64,000 nucleotides of DNA from Rivularia sp. MS3. Its GTDB lineage: Bacteria; Cyanobacteriota; Cyanobacteriia; Cyanobacteriales; Nostocaceae. Below, piece by piece: positions 34,980 to 44,460 of the stretch. Made by a program: the position numbers and the translations under genes. Below the pieces are notes generated by a model that was not told the DNA's origin, searched no databases, and saw only the letters and a list, made by a program, of their open reading frames with translations. The stretch spans positions 1 to 64,000 of the forward strand of contig JAHCMI010000041.1 in NCBI GenBank assembly GCA_019192545.1. The letters run 5' to 3'. The stretch's first letter is position 1, and each line of letters opens with the position of its first letter.

Positions 34980-36869
34980 ATGAACGATCATCCCATCAAA
35001 GTTCTGCTGGTTGACGATGATGAAGATGATTATATTTTAATTCGCGATTGGTTAAATGAATTTCAATTAGGTAGTTGCGAACTAGAATGGTTAGATAATT
35101 ATCAAATTGCCAAAACAGCAATAGCATCGTTACGACACAATATTTATTTATTTGATTACCGTTTAGGGGCAGAAAATGGATTAGAGTTATTGCAATTTTC
35201 AATTGAATGTGGGTGTTCTTCTCCAATAATTTTGCTTACCGGTAGGGGAGATAGAGATATAGATATTGAAGCAATGAAAGCAGGTGCTGCGGATTATTTA
35301 GAAAAAAGCCAATTAAATGCGCCCTTATTAGAACGTTCAATTCGTTACGCTTTAGAGAGAAAGCAAGCCGAGCAAAAGATTCGCGAACAAGCTGAATTAC
35401 TTGATGTTGCTACCGATGCTATTTTTGTACGCGATTTAGATAATAAAATTTCATATTGGAATAAAGCAGCCGAACGTCTTTATGAATGTCCGAAAATCCA
35501 AGCGATTGGTAGAAATACAGCAGAAATTTGGCAAGAAAAACAAGTATCGGCAATTAAATCCGCTCTTGATACTTTAATTCAAAATGGTTCTTGGGAAGGC
35601 GAACTTTATCAAACCATAAAAGGCAGGGAAATTATCGTTGAAAGCCGGTGGACGTTATTAAAAGAGTATGAAGGCAAAGCACAATCAATCTTAGTTGTAA
35701 ATACTGATATAACCCAAAAAAAATTATTAGAATCGCAATTTCTTCGCGCTCAAAGATTGGAAAGTATTGGTACATTGTCTAGCGGTATTGCTCACGATTT
35801 AAATAACGTATTAGCACCGATTTTAATGACAGCACAACTATTAGAATCGCAGCTTCAAGATGAGCGCAGCAAGCGGCTTTTACCAATATTAATTAATAAT
35901 GCCAAACGGGGGGCAAACTTAGTTAAACAAGTATTATCTTTTACTCGTGGAATGGAAGGCGATCGCATCTTAGTGCAGCCAGAACCTTTAATAAATGAAA
36001 TTAAACAAGTTATAAAAGAAACATTTCCTAAAACAATTCAAGTATCGGAGGAAATACGGCAAAACCTGTGGATGATTAAAGGAGATGCAACTCAACTGCA
36101 TCAAGTGATGATGAATTTATGTGTTAATGCCCGCGATGCCATGCCCAACGGAGGTAGATTAACTATTGGTGCCCAAAATTTTACAGTAGATGAAAATTAC
36201 GCCCAAATGCATCTCGATGCAAAAGTTGGTTCTTATATAATGATTTCTGTTGCTGATACGGGAATTGGTATTTCTCCAGAAGTTTTAGATCGAGTTTTTG
36301 AGCCGTTTTTTACAACTAAAGAACTTGGAAAAGGTACGGGATTAGGTCTTTCTACGGTACTGGGTATTGTTAAAAGTCACAATGGATTTATTAACGTACA
36401 AAGTGATATAAACAGAGGAAGTAAATTTAAGGTATATTTACCAGCACAAGAAATCAAAGAAATTTCCGAAGAGGTGGAAAGGGATTTTCCATCAGGTGAA
36501 GGGGAATTAATTTTAGTAGTAGATGACGAAGATTCGATTCGAGATATTACAAAAAAATCGTTAGAAAGCTACAATTATAAAGCAATCACAGCAAGCGATG
36601 GTATTGAGGCAATTGCTTTATATGCCGAACATCAGAATGAAATATCTGTTGTATTAACAGATGTTGTGATGCCAATTATGGACGGATTAACAACAATCCG
36701 CACTTTGCAAAAAATAAATCCTCAAGTAAAAATTATTGCCGTCAGCGGACTAGTATCTAACGACAAAATAAATGCAATTGCCGAAGTTGGCATCAAAGCT
36801 TTTTTATCAAAACCCTACACTGCAACACAATTATTACAAACTATTGGTAATGTCATAAACAGCAATTAA
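34980..36869 (+). CDS. Hybrid histidine kinase REC-PAS-HK-REC
   Basis: A 629-residue soluble kinase. The receiver at residues 1-125 has Asp59 in YLFDYRLGAENG. The PAS at 130-250 starts REQAELLDVATDAIFVRD. The kinase core has SGIAHDLNNVLAP (His272), NLCVNARDAMPNGG, DTGIGIS and GKGTGLGLST. The second receiver has VVDDEDSIRDI, Asp561 in VLTDVVMPIMDG, and SKPYTATQLL. From the PAS onward it closely parallels the end of the 28052-30862 kinase, an internal duplication of the island. It starts 16 bp after the Rcp1-like gene and is probably co-transcribed. The stimulus is unknown. Confidence 0.93.
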   Translation: MNDHPIKVLLVDDDEDDYILIRDWLNEFQLGSCELEWLDNYQIAKTAIASLRHNIYLFDYRLGAENGLELLQFSIECGCSSPIILLTGRGDRDIDIEAMKAGAADYLEKSQLNAPLLERSIRYALERKQAEQKIREQAELLDVATDAIFVRDLDNKISYWNKAAERLYECPKIQAIGRNTAEIWQEKQVSAIKSALDTLIQNGSWEGELYQTIKGREIIVESRWTLLKEYEGKAQSILVVNTDITQKKLLESQFLRAQRLESIGTLSSGIAHDLNNVLAPILMTAQLLESQLQDERSKRLLPILINNAKRGANLVKQVLSFTRGMEGDRILVQPEPLINEIKQVIKETFPKTIQVSEEIRQNLWMIKGDATQLHQVMMNLCVNARDAMPNGGRLTIGAQNFTVDENYAQMHLDAKVGSYIMISVADTGIGISPEVLDRVFEPFFTTKELGKGTGLGLSTVLGIVKSHNGFINVQSDINRGSKFKVYLPAQEIKEISEEVERDFPSGEGELILVVDDEDSIRDITKKSLESYNYKAITASDGIEAIALYAEHQNEISVVLTDVVMPIMDGLTTIRTLQKINPQVKIIAVSGLVSNDKINAIAEVGIKAFLSKPYTATQLLQTIGNVINSN

Positions 36870-36938
36870 TTACTGTTAATATTATTAATTAAATGCTTCT
36901 GTTGTATGCAGTGCCTACTCCCTATTCCCTATTTGACA

Positions 36939-37334
36939 ATGACCGAACAGCGTTCTGAAATATTAGCAGTAAATGAAGCCTTCTATCGAGCTTTCGAGAA
37001 GAAAGATATTAATGCAATGAGTGAAATCTGGTCGCAAGGAACTGGAGTTTTTTGCGTACATCCCGGATGGGACATACTTAGTGGTTGGAAACAAGTTCAT
37101 AATTCTTGGGTAAAAATTTTTCAAAATACTCCCTATATTGAAATAAATACAGATGTTGTTTCGACAGAAGTTCGAGAAAATATTGCCTATGTCGTACTAG
37201 TTGAAAATGTAATGCAAGTCATCAAAGGTTCGAGAATGGAAGCTCAATCTTTAGCAACTAACGTATTTGAACTGCTCGGCGGCAAATGGTATTTAGTTCA
37301 TCATCATGCAAGTCCGATTATGGGTAACAGGTAA
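36939..37334 (+). CDS. NTF2-like/SnoaL_3 family protein
   Basis: A 131-residue protein of the DUF4440/SnoaL_3 type. An N-terminal helix (ILAVNEAFYRAFEKKDINAMSEIW) is followed by CVHPGWDILSGWKQVHNSW and a C-terminal sheet ending WYLVHHHASPI. The histidine pair and the HPGW loop are characteristic of a conserved bacterial sub-family; ligand and reaction are unknown. The ATG at 36939 is preferred to the frame start at 36906. It follows the kinase island on the same strand after 69 bp but has no obvious signalling role. Confidence 0.85.
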   Translation: MTEQRSEILAVNEAFYRAFEKKDINAMSEIWSQGTGVFCVHPGWDILSGWKQVHNSWVKIFQNTPYIEINTDVVSTEVRENIAYVVLVENVMQVIKGSRMEAQSLATNVFELLGGKWYLVHHHASPIMGNR

Positions 37335-37423
37335 TAAGTTCAAGGTCAAAGGTTAAAGGTTCAAGGTTAAAGATTTAATAAGTTATAATTACCGATTACC
37401 GATTACTAATTACTAAACATCAC

Positions 37424-37966
37424 TTAATCTTCAATCAACTCTACCCCATCTTTGCCGTCAGTTTCTTGTAGATAAACTTTCACTATTTCATCAGCTGCGG
37501 TAGGTAACTTTTTACCAATAAAATCTGGATGAATCGGTACTTGACGATGACCTCTATCTACCAAAACAGCAAGACGGATTAATTCCGGCCTCCCGTATTC
37601 GTTCACCGCATTTAAAGCAGCACGAGCCGTTCTTCCTTTGAATATGACATCATCAACAAGTACCACAGTTTTTCCTGTCAAATCGAAGGGTATGCTGGTT
37701 TTGAACGGCGTTCTCAAACCGATTTGATCTAAGTCATCGCGATAAAATGTAATGTCTAATGAACCTACTGCCACAGTTACATTTTCTAAATTTTCAATTT
37801 GATTTGCCAACAAATTAGCTAAAGGTACTCCTCTAGTATGAATACCTATCAGCACTAATTGAGATAAATCGCGGGTTCTTTCAACTATTTCAGAAGCAAG
37901 TCTTCTTAAAGTACGACGAAGTTCTTCTGGTGATAGGATTTTAACTACTTTTACAGACACACTCAT
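37424..37966 (-). CDS. pyrR: PyrR bifunctional pyr regulator/uracil phosphoribosyltransferase
   Basis: A 180-residue PRTase-fold protein. The PRPP loop is [22 protein letters not shown]. Other family marks are [11 protein letters not shown] and DITFYRDDL. In Bacillus, PyrR binds pyr mRNA leaders and has weak uracil phosphoribosyltransferase activity. In cyanobacteria the regulatory role is less clear, and no pyr operon leader is adjacent. Length and motif spacing are typical. It is monocistronic, with short repeats downstream. Confidence 0.94.
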   Translation of the reverse strand: MSVSVKVVKILSPEELRRTLRRLASEIVERTRDLSQLVLIGIHTRGVPLANLLANQIENLENVTVAVGSLDITFYRDDLDQIGLRTPFKTSIPFDLTGKTVVLVDDVIFKGRTARAALNAVNEYGRPELIRLAVLVDRGHRQVPIHPDFIGKKLPTAADEIVKVYLQETDGKDGVELIED

Positions 37967-38108
37967 AAACCGATATTACTGAGTCATTAAGTATACTATT
38001 TTAGATGGATGAGGTAACTGGGAACACTTAATACAAAGCTTTAAAGCTTAATTATTTTTTTACGATAAATTGCCAATAATCCCAAACCAAATTTTCCATC
38101 ATTAATCT

Positions 38109-39143
38109 TTACCTTAATGTTGTTAATAAGAGTAGAGATGCGGCTCCCCCCATCCACAATAAAAAAGAATATCGAGTTAATTGTAAAGCAGTTTCAATGC
38201 TTACAGACGTAATTGGATAAATCGCATCTCCGAGCAAAGGTTTTATTTTCGCTATCCCACGATACCAATTAGTTCCTCCCATTTGTACTCCTAAAATTGC
38301 AGCATATGCACATTCACTCCAGCCAGAATTAGGACTTGAATCTTTATGAGCATCCCGCTGACAAATTTTAATTACTTTTAGGGGTTTACGAGATAACAAA
38401 GATAGAGTTATAACTGTTAGCCTGCATGGCAACCAAGTCAAACAATCTTCTAAACGTGCGCCGAACCATCCAATATAAATATATGGGACTTCTCGATAAC
38501 CAATCATAGAATCAACAGTACTACTAGCTTTATATGCTAAAGCTAAAGATGAAGGTCCGATTACTGGTACAAAAGCACCAATAATGGCATAAAAAAGAGG
38601 AGCCATAACGCCATCAGTAGCATTTTCTGTTACTGTTTCTAAGACAGCGCGTAAAATGCCTTCAGATGTCAAATTTTGTGTATCTCGACCAACAAAATTA
38701 CTCAGAAGAGAACGGGCTTCCTCGATGTTTCCTATTTTTAAAGGTTGCAAGACAGTTTCTGCTGCGATTCTTAAACTTTTAAGTGCAAAACAACTAGCTA
38801 ATAAGATAGTTTCTACAAAGATTCCCAACAGCGGATTAATTAACATCGCAAATTGTCTTATTAACCAGCTAACCACACCGCTACCTATCACCAAAATTGC
38901 AGTTATTAATATACCTGCTAAACGTTGTGTTAGAGAATTATGACAATATTTAAGAGCTAATTTTGTGAAGTAGGAAATAAACCAGCCCATTACTTGTACG
39001 GGATGAAGCCAATTCCAGGGGTCGCCGATTGAGTAATCTAAACTAGCAGCAAGGATTAAGATAACAGAAGAATAAAACAATAGAAAAAAATCAAAACAGT
39101 TTTGATGGATCGGTTCGACACTTAAGTACCGCAACGGTAACAA
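38109..39143 (-). CDS. cobD: Adenosylcobinamide-phosphate synthase
   Basis: The 344-residue membrane enzyme (CobD/CbiB) attaches the aminopropanol arm to adenosylcobyric acid in cobalamin synthesis. Typical motifs are DYSIGDPWNWLHPVQVMG near the N-terminus, SLLSNFVGRDTQNL, VTENATDGVMAPLFYA and the SPNSGWSECAYAAILGVQMGG segment. Four to five membrane helices are visible. The first 20 residues are extra compared with the usual family start. No other cobalamin genes lie in the window and no cobalamin riboswitch was recognised in the 26-bp gap to the Rrf2 gene, so it may be read together with that regulator. Confidence 0.95.
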   Translation of the reverse strand: MLPLRYLSVEPIHQNCFDFFLLFYSSVILILAASLDYSIGDPWNWLHPVQVMGWFISYFTKLALKYCHNSLTQRLAGILITAILVIGSGVVSWLIRQFAMLINPLLGIFVETILLASCFALKSLRIAAETVLQPLKIGNIEEARSLLSNFVGRDTQNLTSEGILRAVLETVTENATDGVMAPLFYAIIGAFVPVIGPSSLALAYKASSTVDSMIGYREVPYIYIGWFGARLEDCLTWLPCRLTVITLSLLSRKPLKVIKICQRDAHKDSSPNSGWSECAYAAILGVQMGGTNWYRGIAKIKPLLGDAIYPITSVSIETALQLTRYSFLLWMGGAASLLLLTTLR

Positions 39144-39169
39144 CTAAAATTGCAACCGTTCATTGATAA

Positions 39170-39613
39170 CTAAACCACAAAACTAGCTTCTTCTCCAAGA
39201 GAAGCTTGCCAGCTGCGAGCATCATAATAAAGGTCAGCTAAAGTAATACTGTATAATGCTTCTTTCAGCTTTTGAGATAGTCTATGCCAAAGACTGAAAG
39301 TTACCCAATCAACAGAAGCTTGTGGGTAGGCTTTATGGTGAGGCAAAGGCTCGATTGTTTCGCCGACTGCTTCTAAAATTTCTCCTAAAGATATTTTCAC
39401 CGGTTCTCGTGCTAATTGATATCCACCATCTTTACCGCGAATTGATTTTACCAATCCAGCGCGACGCATTTCTATTAGTAGTTTTTCTAAATAAGGAGCG
39501 GGAATATTTTGACGGCTTGCAATAGCCTTAGTTGAAGAAGGGCGATTTTTTTGCTGCAAGCTCAAATCTAGTAACGCTTTTACACTATAGTGCCCTTTAG
39601 TGGTAAGTTTCAT
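39170..39613 (-). CDS. Rrf2 family transcriptional regulator, cysteine-free
   Basis: A 147-residue winged-helix regulator. The DNA-binding part is KLTTKGHYSVKALLDLSL, STKAIASRQNIPAPYLEKLL and RAGLVKSIRGKDGGYQLARE, a textbook Rrf2 pattern. Iron-sulfur members such as IscR carry three cysteines in the following loop. This protein contains no cysteine at all; the loop reads PLPHHKAYPQASVDW. It therefore cannot bind a cluster in the IscR way. The target genes are unknown; cobD lies 26 bp downstream on the same strand. Confidence 0.93.
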   Translation of the reverse strand: MKLTTKGHYSVKALLDLSLQQKNRPSSTKAIASRQNIPAPYLEKLLIEMRRAGLVKSIRGKDGGYQLAREPVKISLGEILEAVGETIEPLPHHKAYPQASVDWVTFSLWHRLSQKLKEALYSITLADLYYDARSWQASLGEEASFVV

Positions 39614-39973
39614 TTAGGTTTAGCAATGTTTGTTGGCACCAGTCTCAGAATATTTTGATCGTAAGAATAGTTTAGCAGCATCTCTTTGAAGTAAAAACAC
39701 CTCAATATCGCTAAAGTTAACACTAGCGATCCGAGGAGAAGTTTTTTATATAGTTATGGTTATTGCTTTATTTTTTTGGTGCATTTTCTTTGGTGACATC
39801 AACAAGCCTCTAAGCAGTCTCCATCGAAAAATAATAAGAATGAATAGTGCAAATTTTATATTGTTGGCTAATAAAAAAATAAAATTCATCATATACACTG
39901 TTCTTAATACCTCAATGTCAGTTAAAATGAAATCGATTCCACCACATCCATCGTTAGTTTTTGATTTAAGTTG

Positions 39974-40384
39974 ATGGCTAAACAGAAAAAAATTGAACCT
40001 CTAGTCGGCGAAGATTTACTCAAAAAAGTCAAAGAGCTAGAAAACGAAAGTAAAGAAGATAAAGCCAAACAATGTGGCTACTATACCGTTACGAAAAACG
40101 GTATCGAGCGCGTTAACATGATGAAATTCTTGAATGCCCTAATTGATGCTGAGGGTATTCAGTTAGATAGTTCTTCTGGTGCTAATGGCCGTGGAGGGCG
40201 TAGTGCAAGCTATCGAATTAGCGTGCAGTCTAATGGAAATTTATTAATTGGTTCGGCTTATACAACACAAATGGGTCTTAAACCGGGAGATGAGTTTATC
40301 ATTACTCTAGGCAAAAAGCACATTCGTCTTAAGCAAGTAGATCCAGAAGATTTAGAAGATGAAGTTGAAGAAGAAGAAGATTAA
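39974..40384 (+). CDS. cyAbrB-type (AbrB-like) transcriptional regulator
   Basis: A 136-residue cyanobacterial AbrB-family regulator. The N-terminal region is conserved in the family (LVGEDLLKKVKELE, AKQCGYYTVTKNGIERVN, MMKFLNALIDAEG). The C-terminal AbrB-like DNA-binding part contains GRGGRSASYRISVQ, GNLLIGSAYT and GLKPGDEFIITLGKKHIRL, ending in a very acidic tail. Homologues (CalA/CalB in Anabaena, cyAbrB1/2 in Synechocystis) regulate carbon-nitrogen balance and other genes; which paralogue this is was not resolved. The ATG at 39974 follows a TTG at 39971 that I do not use. Confidence 0.92.
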   Translation: MAKQKKIEPLVGEDLLKKVKELENESKEDKAKQCGYYTVTKNGIERVNMMKFLNALIDAEGIQLDSSSGANGRGGRSASYRISVQSNGNLLIGSAYTTQMGLKPGDEFIITLGKKHIRLKQVDPEDLEDEVEEEED

Positions 40385-41975
40385 GACTGTCGCAAAATCA
40401 TCATAATGGTTACTTAATAATCAACATGACGAATGGTGATTATTAGATGGACATCTTGATATCAAAATAGTCTAAAGATGTCAGTCTCCTCTATTGAGGT
40501 GATTGCAAATACGAGCAACTTTATAATTGCCGCATTTATATCTTTTGACAACTGCTATTGATAGATAATGGTGAAGTCGCTACTTGCTTTAACTTATATC
40601 CCCGTACAGCTTGGAAAGTAGCTAAGAGCAAGTCAGCTTTTAGTCGATTATCCATTCAATTCTGTTTGGAAAAGTATTATTCTAAAAATACGCTCCATAA
40701 AGTGAAAAATTTCGCAGGATAAAATCTATAGCTCTGACGGGGATAAATTTATAAAAGCAGGTAACCAGAATATCGATCTGACAATTATGCTTTGTTTTAA
40801 TGTCTATAAACATCCATAATTGCGATTAACGATTATTTAGATGAATTTGATTTAAATAAAAGTGTGGTTGATATCTTTTTCTTCAAGATATCGATTCATT
40901 GTTTCGTCAATTAGCAATGAAAATACTACTCGTATTTAATGTCAATTATTATACTTCAGCCGTTAGTTACGGTAGCTGCCTCGAAAACCTGTAATGGTTG
41001 CAGGCAGCTTTTTTTATCGGTTCTATTGATTTGTATTTGCATTAGTATTACTGGAATGATGCAAATCTGAATTCAAGCTCTGTATTCATAAAAAAATTAA
41101 GTATAGAAAACTTCAATTTCAGCAACGTTTATTTATAGATTTGCTATTACACGAAGCATCATATTTTTTGCTATTAATTAATAGAGAATATAAATATTCG
41201 ATAAAATAATTGAGAAAATTTAACAATTGGTTATATTGAGAAGTTGCACTATATTAAGTTTTTTATAAATTTCGGATAGCTTCTATAAAACGATTCACTT
41301 TATAGTTATTTATAGCTATAAAAAAATACATAAGTTAAACATATATCAAAGATTTTGCTTTTGAATCTCTCTACTATGCTGTGAGAATTTACATAGCAAG
41401 CATTAATATAATGGTTTTTCCTTCAAAGAACATAATTGCAATTTAATCAAATTGACTGTTTTGTAAATATCTTTAAAAAAAAATTTATGGGTATTTTCTA
41501 TAATTTATCCGATAGCTTTACAAAGCTTTGGTAAAAAAAACTGTAAATACTCAGAATTTTCGTGGAGGAGGTGCTTAAATAGTAAACAGTAGATAAAAGT
41601 TAATTACGAAAAGCTTTATCACAGTAAGCTCTGTTAGTAAAGAAGAACGCAGTATGCAATTTTTTGTATAGCTAGCGACGACCGATTTGCACTATCGCAT
41701 AAATTTATGGAGTAGATATGTAGTATTTAAAACATATACGCCAACTGCAATTAAATCAACAGGCAATTGCTTGATTAAAATTGGGTTTGCCCCCTCAGAG
41801 TTATTTAAATATAGCTATACTCGTGTTGCAGTCATAAAAATGTTCTGAACTTAAGGGGCATTTGTATGTATCGCACATTGCTTATCCTCAACCGTTTTTA
41901 GGTTTTATAAGCACAAAGAAAATCAGTTATACCAATTGTTATACAGCGAGTAAATAGAATAGGCGGACGAGGTAG
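40385..41975. other. 1.6-kb gene-free stretch downstream of cyAbrB
   Basis: This is the longest gene-free stretch in the window. It is strongly AT-rich with no frame of 60 codons on either strand. The only clear structure is the sRNA-like terminator at 40961-41017. A palindrome-like TATACCAATTGTTATA lies at 41928-41943, about 35 bp before the next gene, and could be part of its control region. Confidence 0.55.
40961..41017 (+). ncRNA. candidate sRNA ending in an intrinsic terminator
   Basis: A TATACT -10-like box (40951-40956) precedes a small hairpin CCGT/ACGG (40961-40964 with 40970-40973). A strong terminator follows: AGCTGCCT (40975-40982) pairs with AGGCAGCT (41003-41010), with an inner AACC/GGTT stem, then T7 (41011-41017). 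The terminator is about 590 bp past the cyAbrB stop, so it more likely ends a separate short transcript. No good -35 is seen and it does not match the Yfr1 motif. The terminator is firm; the transcript start is a guess. Confidence 0.5.
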
Positions 41976-42380
41976 ATGAACACACACACCTTTGATAATC
42001 ATTACGTTACTTGCCCCATTTGCCAAAAAAATGCTACGGCAAAAGCTCCGAAGAATTGTACTGGATTATACAACTGTCCTTACTGTCAGGAAAGGCTAGT
42101 GGTATGTCGTAGCGGTAATTATGTGCGGGATCCATTTCCTTTAAAACAAATTACTCTTTCATCTGTCTTACGCCGTCAAAGCCGACCTTTAGCTCGAATT
42201 TTACGAGATTTTGTATTTTTTAAGCATCCTTTAATGGCTTTTATTTTAGGGAGCGCCATTATATGCGGCATGTTAACCGTGACTCAAAGAAATACTCACA
42301 CAAATACCGTAGATTCGGAAGTTCAAGCGCCTTTGGATGGATCGAAGATAGAGAAAAATTCCGGTATGCAAGAAAAGTGA
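41976..42380 (+). CDS. Zinc-ribbon single-pass membrane protein, hypothetical
   Basis: A 134-residue protein. Two CxxC pairs (TCPICQK at residues 12-18 and NCPYCQE at 33-39) form a likely zinc ribbon on a cytoplasmic N-terminal domain. A basic linker (RRQSRPLARILRDF) is followed by one membrane helix (LMAFILGSAIICGMLTV) and a polar 30-residue tail. No family name is recognised. It stands alone after a long gene-free stretch and is convergent with the GT-C glycosyltransferase gene. A GGACGAGG word eight bases before the ATG may be a ribosome site. Confidence 0.75.
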   Translation: MNTHTFDNHYVTCPICQKNATAKAPKNCTGLYNCPYCQERLVVCRSGNYVRDPFPLKQITLSSVLRRQSRPLARILRDFVFFKHPLMAFILGSAIICGMLTVTQRNTHTNTVDSEVQAPLDGSKIEKNSGMQEK

Positions 42381-42566
42381 GTTATACTTTTCGGGCATAT
42401 TAGGAATAAACTGTATTTTTTTGCAGGAAACACCCAAGGCTTAATTATGGCTACCTAGTTATCTGTATTAATATATTAAATTTGTGAATTACCTGTTTAT
42501 AAGCGGGAAAATCTTGGTAGCATCTAATATACTCAAATGATACTTTAAAAACAGCCCCGTATCTAA

Positions 42567-44198
42567 TTACTCATTAGTTAACGGGGTAATGTTTTTTGTA
42601 ACTAAAGTCCATTTTCCTTGTCGATCTATAAGTTGCAATGAACCCGATGGAAAATCTCTCAAAGCTTTTTCGTCAAGCAAGAAGTATGGTTGCATATCAT
42701 GCTTCCAATAGTATTTCAAGTTATCTGGAGAGGCTGGCTTAATCTTACCTTCGCTATAAAAATCTAATGAAGGTCTATGATTGGTTGAAGAAATGTAAAC
42801 CACCGTATTTTTCTCTAGATTTGCTTGGGCTACCATCTGCACAACTGGTTTCACTGGATAATCTTCATTGAGTTCCCATACCCAGTAATCAGATTTGACA
42901 AACAATAATAAAGAAACATACGTTCCCCACAGAAGTACTTTCAAAAATTGCTTATCGCCTCTTTGTGCCCTCAGAGCAGCTAAAGCCATTGTGACGCTAA
43001 GAGTTGCAAATATTAGCTGTAATTCCTGTGAAGGTGTTGCAATGGAACTAAAGTAAGTACTTGCAGCTGCGGTAGCTAAAGCTAAAATACTTAACATTAC
43101 TACCCAAAATTTTGGTAGTGGTTTTAGCAAGGGTAAATTTTCGACTTCACCTAATTTAGCACCAATGGCCAAAGCAATTGAAGGATAAATTGGGAAAACA
43201 TACCAAGGAAGCTTGGTTCCCATGATAGAAATGGTTATCAAATAAACACCTAACCAAACCAGTACAAGTTTTGCCCAGCTAAGATTGCGATTTTCCCAAG
43301 CCAAGCGTAAAGAAGCTGGTACAAAAATCAACCACGGCCAGTTGTACTTGCAAATTTCAAGCAAGTAATACCAAGGCGGGCCAGAATGTCCTTCAACCGA
43401 AGACCAAATACGACCAAAGGATTGATTCATCATTCCTTTATTCACAAAATCATGACCGTAATGTAACCATTGGGCACCGTACCAAAAAGCTACTGGAGCA
43501 GCGCCAATAAGCATTCCCATCCACATATACTTGCTGCTAAGCAATCGCGGGGTATCCCAAAATAGATAGATCAGCGCCACACTACCAAGCAATATACCTA
43601 AAATGCTTTTGGTCAAACAGATTAGTGCAAAACCGATGCCTACACCCAAGCAATAGCGCAAATTTCGACGCGATCGCAGCACGCACAAAAGCATGAAGGT
43701 GAAGAAGCAAACCGCAGCACCGTCTAGCATAGCCAGCCTTCCGTGACGCACTACCGGCAACATTGTTAGGTAAACTAAAGCGCTGTAGACAGCACAAATT
43801 CGCTGATGAAATATTTCTCTACCAATACTATACAGAAAAGGTACTGAAAGAGCTGTTAAAATTGCACCGGGTAAACGTGTAGTCCACTCGTTTACACCTC
43901 CGACTGAATAAGCCCAAGCAATCATCAAATGTATCAACGGTGGCTTGTTGTGATAAGGCTCTCCCCCAAGAGTTGGGAAAAGCCATCGCATCTCGCCGGA
44001 TTGAGCGCGTTGCAATTCCCGCGCAACTTGTGCGACAGTGCCTTCATCCCAGTCTCGCAGCGGCAACTCTCCTAGATCAATCGTAAAAAGTATTACTGCG
44101 GCTATGGTGAGTATTACTATCCATATTCTATCTATTCGTCTGTCCATTCGACGGTACTGTTTTTCAACGCGATCCCAAATAAAGCTTTCTTTTTGCAT
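42567..44198 (-). CDS. GT-C (family 39/ArnT-like) membrane glycosyltransferase
   Basis: A 543-residue polytopic protein of the dolichyl-phosphate-mannose/undecaprenyl-phosphate-sugar transferase type. The first periplasmic loop carries the catalytic acid motif PLRDWDEGTVAQVARELQ, with HNKPPLIHLMIAWAY following. About ten to twelve membrane helices are visible, and a soluble C-terminal domain of about 100 residues ends the protein. Related enzymes transfer a sugar from a polyprenyl-phosphate carrier to lipid A, protein or other acceptors. No donor-making gene is adjacent, so donor and acceptor are unknown. It is transcribed alone. Confidence 0.9.
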   Translation of the reverse strand: MQKESFIWDRVEKQYRRMDRRIDRIWIVILTIAAVILFTIDLGELPLRDWDEGTVAQVARELQRAQSGEMRWLFPTLGGEPYHNKPPLIHLMIAWAYSVGGVNEWTTRLPGAILTALSVPFLYSIGREIFHQRICAVYSALVYLTMLPVVRHGRLAMLDGAAVCFFTFMLLCVLRSRRNLRYCLGVGIGFALICLTKSILGILLGSVALIYLFWDTPRLLSSKYMWMGMLIGAAPVAFWYGAQWLHYGHDFVNKGMMNQSFGRIWSSVEGHSGPPWYYLLEICKYNWPWLIFVPASLRLAWENRNLSWAKLVLVWLGVYLITISIMGTKLPWYVFPIYPSIALAIGAKLGEVENLPLLKPLPKFWVVMLSILALATAAASTYFSSIATPSQELQLIFATLSVTMALAALRAQRGDKQFLKVLLWGTYVSLLLFVKSDYWVWELNEDYPVKPVVQMVAQANLEKNTVVYISSTNHRPSLDFYSEGKIKPASPDNLKYYWKHDMQPYFLLDEKALRDFPSGSLQLIDRQGKWTLVTKNITPLTNE

Positions 44199-44460
44199 AA
44201 ACTAGGACAATCGTTTTAAATCGCTGCTCAAACTACAGAAAAACCTTAAGAGTAATCTCCAATAATAACATTTGTGCGAAACTACTCTATGAATCATTAT
44301 CTCGTTAAATCTAGTTAATTTATTTTTTTTTGAGAAATTTTTGAATGTTCTCCCAGTAAAACAATCAGAGAAGTTTTATAAAAATTTAAATAATATTTAC
44401 AGATTGAATAGAAGCAAATATTACCAACATCAATAATTAAATTTTACTAGAGGAAAAACT

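Noticed and set aside
40545-40573. TTGACA promoter near 40545 for an RNA in the gap after cyAbrB
   Set aside because: The best -10 words are 13 bases away, too close for a standard promoter.
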